A stretch of 64,000 bases of DNA from Spirosoma sp. KCTC 42546 (GTDB lineage Bacteria > Bacteroidota > Bacteroidia > Cytophagales > Spirosomataceae): positions 1,550,001 to 1,614,000 of the forward strand of contig NZ_CP041360.1 of assembly GCF_006965485.1 (NCBI RefSeq), given 5' to 3'. The position numbers and the translations under genes were made by a program. The notes beneath the pieces were generated by a model. It was not told where the DNA came from and did not search any database. It was given only the letters and a program-made list of their open reading frames with translations. Each line of letters begins with the position of its first letter. Positions within the stretch are counted from its first letter, which is position 1. Shown here piece after piece: positions 60,261 through 64,000 of this stretch.

Positions 60261-62204
60261 ATGAAAAAAAACGTTTGCTTCAGTCTGTTATTTATTTGCC
60301 TTCTTTCTTCTCTAACGCAAGCTCAAAACTGGTACAAAGGGAACCTTCACACGCACTCGCTCTGGAGCGATGGCGACGACTATCCTGAAATGATCATGGA
60401 TTGGTACAAGGCGAATGACTACCAATTTGTGGGCTTATCGGATCATAATATTTTACAGGATGTTGATAAGTGGGTCAATGTGCCTCGGCAGCAAGATCGG
60501 CGACGAACGTTTGACCGCTACCTGCGCACCTTTGGCCCCGATTGGGTTGTGTATCAAAAAGGGGCCAATGATTCGCTGAAAGTCCGGCTTAAAAAACTGG
60601 ACGAATACCGCAATTACTTTGAAGAACCCGGTAAGTTCTTGATCCTCAAAAACGAAGAACTCTCGACGGGCTATCAGGGCAAACCGATTCATATCAATGT
60701 AACGAATGTAAAGAATCTCATTCGGCCATTACCCGGCAATAGCGTTGCCGATGTGATGCAGAACAATATTGATCAGGTGATTGCTCAACGACGGTTGACA
60801 GGCCAACCGATGTTCTCGCACATCAATCACCCCAATTTTTATTATGCCGTTAAAGCCGAGGACCTGATGCAGCTTCGGCATGAGCGTTTTTTTGAAGTCT
60901 TTAACGGCCATCATCTGGTGAATAACTACGGCGATAGCACCCACGAAGGCACGGAGTCGATGTGGGATAAAATCAACCTTCATTTCCTGCAACAGGGCCG
61001 CCCGCTGATGTACGGACTGGGTACCGACGATAGCCACAATTATTACTTTTTCGGGCCTACGTTTGCCAATTCAGGACGAAGCTGGGTGATGGTCAATGCG
61101 CCCGTATTGACACCCAAAGCCCTCATTGAAGCTATGGAAGCTGGGCGTTTTTACACGAGTTCGGGCGTTACGCTGAAGCAATTGCCCCAATTTGGAAAGA
61201 CGCTTACCGTACGGGTAAAAACCGAGCCAGACGTAACCTACCGCATTCAGTTTTTTGGTGTTCGAAAAGGGAGTCAACAGGCTGAATTATTGCGTGAAGT
61301 AGCTGATTCTGCGGCTATCTACACGCTAACGGATGATGTTTTACTGGTTCGGGCTAAGGTTACATCGACTAAACCAAAGTACAATCCATTTATGCCCGGC
61401 GACGTAGAAACAGCCTGGACACAACCCATTGCGCAATCGCTGGTGCCACAGCCCCTCTCTGGTATCGTTGCGCTACCCAATGCGCATGCCCATAACGATT
61501 ATGAGCAATCGAGGCCACTCTGGGATGCGCTGGATAATGGGTTCGCGAGTGTCGAAGCGGATGTCCATCTCATTGACGATACCTTATATGTGGCCCATGA
61601 TCGGCCTACGTTCAAAAATCCGGCATCGACGCTCGAAAATCTGTACCTCAAACCGCTGGCAGAGCGAATTCGTCAGAATGGTGGGCAGCCGTTGGCTAGT
61701 TACAAGGGACCTTTTTATCTGATGATCGATGCCAAAACAAATGCAGATAGTACTTATAAGGCCTTAGACAAGGTTTTGCAGCGCTATCGCTCGATCTTAA
61801 CAATCGGAAACAAAACTAAAAATCAGGCGGGTATCGTTACGGTCGTTCTGTCGGGCAATCGGCCGATACAAACCCTGGTCAATGCCAAATCAAGATTGCT
61901 TTCGGTTGATGGTCGCCCGGCCGATTTAGGGAAGGGATATAACTCGGCAGTAATGGCACTCATTAGTGATTCGTATCCGAACCAGTTAAGCTGGCGAGGA
62001 AAAGGCGATATGCCTGCCGATGAATTCCAGAGGCTGCGCCAACTGGTTGAGCGGGTGCATAAAGAAGGCAAAAAACTGAGACTATGGGCAAGTCCCGAAG
62101 ACCCGGCTGTTTGGGCGAAACTGCGCGAAGCGGGTGTCGATTTTATTAGTACTGACCAACTCGTGCTGGCGAGGGATTTTCTGTTGAAAGCAACCGCTAA
62201 ATAA
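60261..62204 (+). CDS. Secreted PHP domain fused to a GDPD/PLC-like phosphodiesterase domain
   Basis: A signal peptide (about 1-21, LTQAQ) leads a 647-residue protein with two enzyme-like parts. Residues 25-390 are a PHP metal hydrolase (NLHTHSLWSDGDDYPE, FVGLSDHN, MFSHINHPNF, GLGTDDSHNYY), which supplies the His and Asp metal ligands. Residues 405-647 resemble the glycerophosphodiesterase/phosphatidylinositol phospholipase C fold (NAHAHNDYEQ, SVEADVHLIDDTLYVAHD, YLMIDAKTNADS, WASPEDPAVW, VDFISTDQL). Both types usually occur as separate proteins. Together they may dephosphorylate and cleave an exported phosphodiester such as glycerophosphoinositol; this is inference. Confidence 0.88.
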   Translation: MKKNVCFSLLFICLLSSLTQAQNWYKGNLHTHSLWSDGDDYPEMIMDWYKANDYQFVGLSDHNILQDVDKWVNVPRQQDRRRTFDRYLRTFGPDWVVYQKGANDSLKVRLKKLDEYRNYFEEPGKFLILKNEELSTGYQGKPIHINVTNVKNLIRPLPGNSVADVMQNNIDQVIAQRRLTGQPMFSHINHPNFYYAVKAEDLMQLRHERFFEVFNGHHLVNNYGDSTHEGTESMWDKINLHFLQQGRPLMYGLGTDDSHNYYFFGPTFANSGRSWVMVNAPVLTPKALIEAMEAGRFYTSSGVTLKQLPQFGKTLTVRVKTEPDVTYRIQFFGVRKGSQQAELLREVADSAAIYTLTDDVLLVRAKVTSTKPKYNPFMPGDVETAWTQPIAQSLVPQPLSGIVALPNAHAHNDYEQSRPLWDALDNGFASVEADVHLIDDTLYVAHDRPTFKNPASTLENLYLKPLAERIRQNGGQPLASYKGPFYLMIDAKTNADSTYKALDKVLQRYRSILTIGNKTKNQAGIVTVVLSGNRPIQTLVNAKSRLLSVDGRPADLGKGYNSAVMALISDSYPNQLSWRGKGDMPADEFQRLRQLVERVHKEGKKLRLWASPEDPAVWAKLREAGVDFISTDQLVLARDFLLKATAK

Positions 62205-62285
62205 GCGGCATGGCTATTGCGTGCCTGTAAGTTGGCAGTAGTGTGTATATTGATGGGTTAATCATCTGGAAAAGAGGATTTTGCC

Positions 62286-63131
62286 ATGGTTTACCAAATC
62301 ATACAACCGCATCCAGCCTTAAAGCCGTTTGTGAAAGAGTATATGCTCATTCACTTCAATTTTAGTGGGCTATCGGGCGAGCGACCTTCCAAACTTCTGG
62401 AAGCCCGCGCGGAGCAAAGCATCATTCTGTATCCAAGCGGAGTGTTCACCAAGGTAAATTCAGTTTTAAACAAGCAATTAGTTATTCCGCCTACCATTGT
62501 TCAGGGTCAATTGTTGACCAACTGGTATCACCATTATCCGGAAGATTTTAAACTGGTCAAGATTATTTTTCAACCGGGTGGACTATTTCATCTGCTAGGG
62601 CATGCCCCCACGACTTACTTTACTGATTCCGTAACGGATGCCGAAAGCGTACTCGGCAAGGAAATCAGCGAGATTATTCAACAGCTAATGAATACGGAGC
62701 AATACGCGCCCATGATTCAATTGGTCGATACGTATTTGCTCGCCAAGTTTCGTAAACTGAAGCTACGGCTAGAGCCTATTGATCGTGTAAATGTGCTGCT
62801 TCAAGCTGGGAGCCCAACGTTCACATTAGACTATCTGGCCAACCAATCCTGCCTGAGTTATCGCCAGTTTGAGCGGAAATTCAAGGAGCGGAATGGGGTC
62901 AGCCCTAAGCTATTTGTTCGAATAGCCCGCTTTAATAGAGCGTATACCATAAAAGAAGTCCATCCAGAAAAAGACTGGCTCGATATCGCTATTACCTGTG
63001 GTTATTCAGATTACCAGCATATGGTCAAAGACTTCAAGCAGTTTGCTGGAGTTACTCCCGTTGCTATGGTACACGTAGAGGCAACCTCTCCCGAAAAAAT
63101 GCTGGGCTTACATAAAGATGTCGTTTTTTGA
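62286..63131 (+). CDS. AraC-family regulator
   Basis: The 281-residue protein has an N-terminal effector-like domain (FVKEYMLIHF, IIFQPGGLFHLLG) and a C-terminal double HTH (LDYLANQSCLSYRQFERKFK, then WLDIAITCGYSDYQHMVKDF and FAGVTP). It is followed 60 bp later by a cupin gene on the same strand, its probable target. The effector is unknown. Confidence 0.9.
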   Translation: MVYQIIQPHPALKPFVKEYMLIHFNFSGLSGERPSKLLEARAEQSIILYPSGVFTKVNSVLNKQLVIPPTIVQGQLLTNWYHHYPEDFKLVKIIFQPGGLFHLLGHAPTTYFTDSVTDAESVLGKEISEIIQQLMNTEQYAPMIQLVDTYLLAKFRKLKLRLEPIDRVNVLLQAGSPTFTLDYLANQSCLSYRQFERKFKERNGVSPKLFVRIARFNRAYTIKEVHPEKDWLDIAITCGYSDYQHMVKDFKQFAGVTPVAMVHVEATSPEKMLGLHKDVVF

Positions 63132-63191
63132 CCATTGAGGCCCAATGCCCTGTGGTAGTTTTGGTGCTGTAACGCTAACCAACAGCAGTAG

Positions 63192-63755
63192 ATGGAAAAT
63201 CAATCACGTCGTTCAGCACTCAAGGCCATGTCAGCAGTCGCAATCGGTACAACGCTTCCGCACGACCAGGAAGATAATTCAGGAGGTGGAACACAGGAAA
63301 AACCCTTCGTTATTCGGGAGGCAGCAGGTCGTTTCGATGAGCTTTACCACATTATGGGTTTTGTGTTATCGCTGAAAGTGTCGGGAAAGGACACCAACGA
63401 ACAATTATCCATGTATTTCGGGACCTACAAAAAAAACGACGGCCCACCGCTGCACGTCCACTACAAACAGGATGAACAATTCTACATTGTTGAGGGCGAA
63501 ATTCTGTTTCAGGTAGGGGCGGAGCGATACACGCTTAAATCGGGCGATACCATCTATCTGCCCAGGAATGTCCCACATACCTTTCTTGTACTAAGCGAAA
63601 CTGCCAGGCTATTTTTTCAAATAAATCCGAGCGGAAAAACCGAAGCCTTTTTCAAAAAACTATCGGAACTTGGCCCAACGGCTTCGATGGATGAGGTTCA
63701 GAAACTTCACCTCGCGCATGATCTGAGTATCGTAGGACCAACGTTGAAAGTGTAA
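63192..63755 (+). CDS. Cupin protein with a twin-arginine signal
   Basis: The N-terminus QSRRSALKAMSAVAIGTTL has the twin-arginine plus hydrophobic pattern, so the protein is probably exported folded, with its metal, or anchored. The 187-residue chain has one cupin domain: PLHVHYKQDEQFYIVEGEI (two His and a Glu for metal) and LPRNVPHTFLVL (third His). The reaction is unknown. Confidence 0.87.
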   Translation: MENQSRRSALKAMSAVAIGTTLPHDQEDNSGGGTQEKPFVIREAAGRFDELYHIMGFVLSLKVSGKDTNEQLSMYFGTYKKNDGPPLHVHYKQDEQFYIVEGEILFQVGAERYTLKSGDTIYLPRNVPHTFLVLSETARLFFQINPSGKTEAFFKKLSELGPTASMDEVQKLHLAHDLSIVGPTLKV

Positions 63756-63786
63756 TGTCATTGAAATGGGAATAGAGTCTTTTGGC

Positions 63787-63832
63787 AAAAGCCTTTGGTA
63801 AGTGATGTCAAATCATTTACTAAAGGCTTTTT
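63787..63832 (+). terminator. Terminator after the cupin gene
   Basis: AAAGCCTTTGGTAAGTGAT pairs with ATCATTTACTAAAGGCTTT allowing two G-U pairs, and the stem is followed by T residues. Confidence 0.8.
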
Positions 63833-63898
63833 CTGTAGGCAATTGGCAAATTAATCCCGGATGCGTCTTAATTTGGGAACAGATACAACCTCTTCTAC

Positions 63899-64000
63899 AT
63901 GAAAGCCAACTCAGTTACCAGTTTATTCATTCTCACGCTGCTATTGAATTCCTTTGCCCAGGCCCAGACCAATTCGCCCGCTTTAGTAGATAAAGAGTTA
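63899..64000 (+). CDS. Start of a secreted protein, cut by the window end
   Basis: An ATG at 63899 opens a frame to the edge. The 34 residues read as a signal peptide (SLFILTLLLNSFAQAQ) with cleavage near QAQ, followed by TNSPALVDKEL. The function cannot be told. Confidence 0.6.
   Translation, partial: MKANSVTSLFILTLLLNSFAQAQTNSPALVDKEL

Noticed and set aside
1..64000. tRNA, rRNA or riboswitch genes
   Set aside because: All gaps were read for cloverleaf-like or known leader patterns; none could be supported by eye. A covariance-model scan would settle this.

Overview
The window is chromosomal DNA from a member of the Bacteroidota, most likely a Cytophagales bacterium close to Spirosoma. The support is indirect but consistent. 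There is a hybrid two-component regulator with a periplasmic propeller sensor. The conserved block nusB-ytxH-DUF1573-yajC-ybbR-coaE is present, as is a CusA pump fused to a TolC domain. The complete phenylalanine/tyrosine to fumarate route (phhA, hpd, hmgA, fah) is encoded. Several promoters match the Bacteroidota -7 form TAnnTTTG. No rRNA, tRNA, CRISPR array, transposase, integrase or phage gene was seen. Both ends of the window cut a gene.

Layout. 1-8.6 kb: partial trypsin-like protease, ArgE-type deacetylase, ECF sigma factor, a 1335-residue hybrid sensor regulator and a GH29 fucosidase. 8.6-15 kb: heavy-metal efflux locus (His-rich small protein, CusA-TolC fusion, CusB lipoprotein). 15-19 kb: MntA with a frameshifted HepT, mannose-6-phosphate isomerase, a rhamnose-mutarotase-family protein, and a membrane protein/XRE/zeta-toxin-like/small protein run. 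19-25 kb: CocE hydrolase, DUF427, an OpuC-type osmolyte ABC importer, a DUF1572 protein and a small membrane protein resembling part of cytochrome oxidase subunit I. 25-31 kb: aromatic amino acid catabolism on the minus strand with a MarR regulator. 31-40 kb: nucleotidyltransferase, DUF937-OmpA protein, DUF4136 lipoprotein, amidase and the nusB-to-coaE block. 40-46.6 kb: ABC exporter half, PIN toxin-antitoxin, a Septu-like ATPase/HNH defence pair, DinB, VOC and MarR genes. 46.6-54.8 kb: a secreted glycosidase, three GT4 glycosyltransferases and an ABC exporter, probably for a surface glycan. 54.8-64 kb: two serine hydrolases, a HipA-like kinase with DUF3037, an unknown protein, a PHP-GDPD fusion, an AraC regulator, a cupin and the start of a secreted protein.

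Two things stand out. First, many gaps between genes hold long, nearly perfect inverted repeats (15 to 37 bp arms). The sequences differ from gap to gap but fall into a few recurring word families; in one family the two arms change together between copies. Several lie inside operons or run into coding ends, so they are not simply terminators. Second, the fused permease/substrate-binding protein of the osmolyte importer has the halves of its binding domain in reversed order, which looks like a circular permutation.

All function calls come from reading motifs by eye. No database search, structure prediction or alignment was run.
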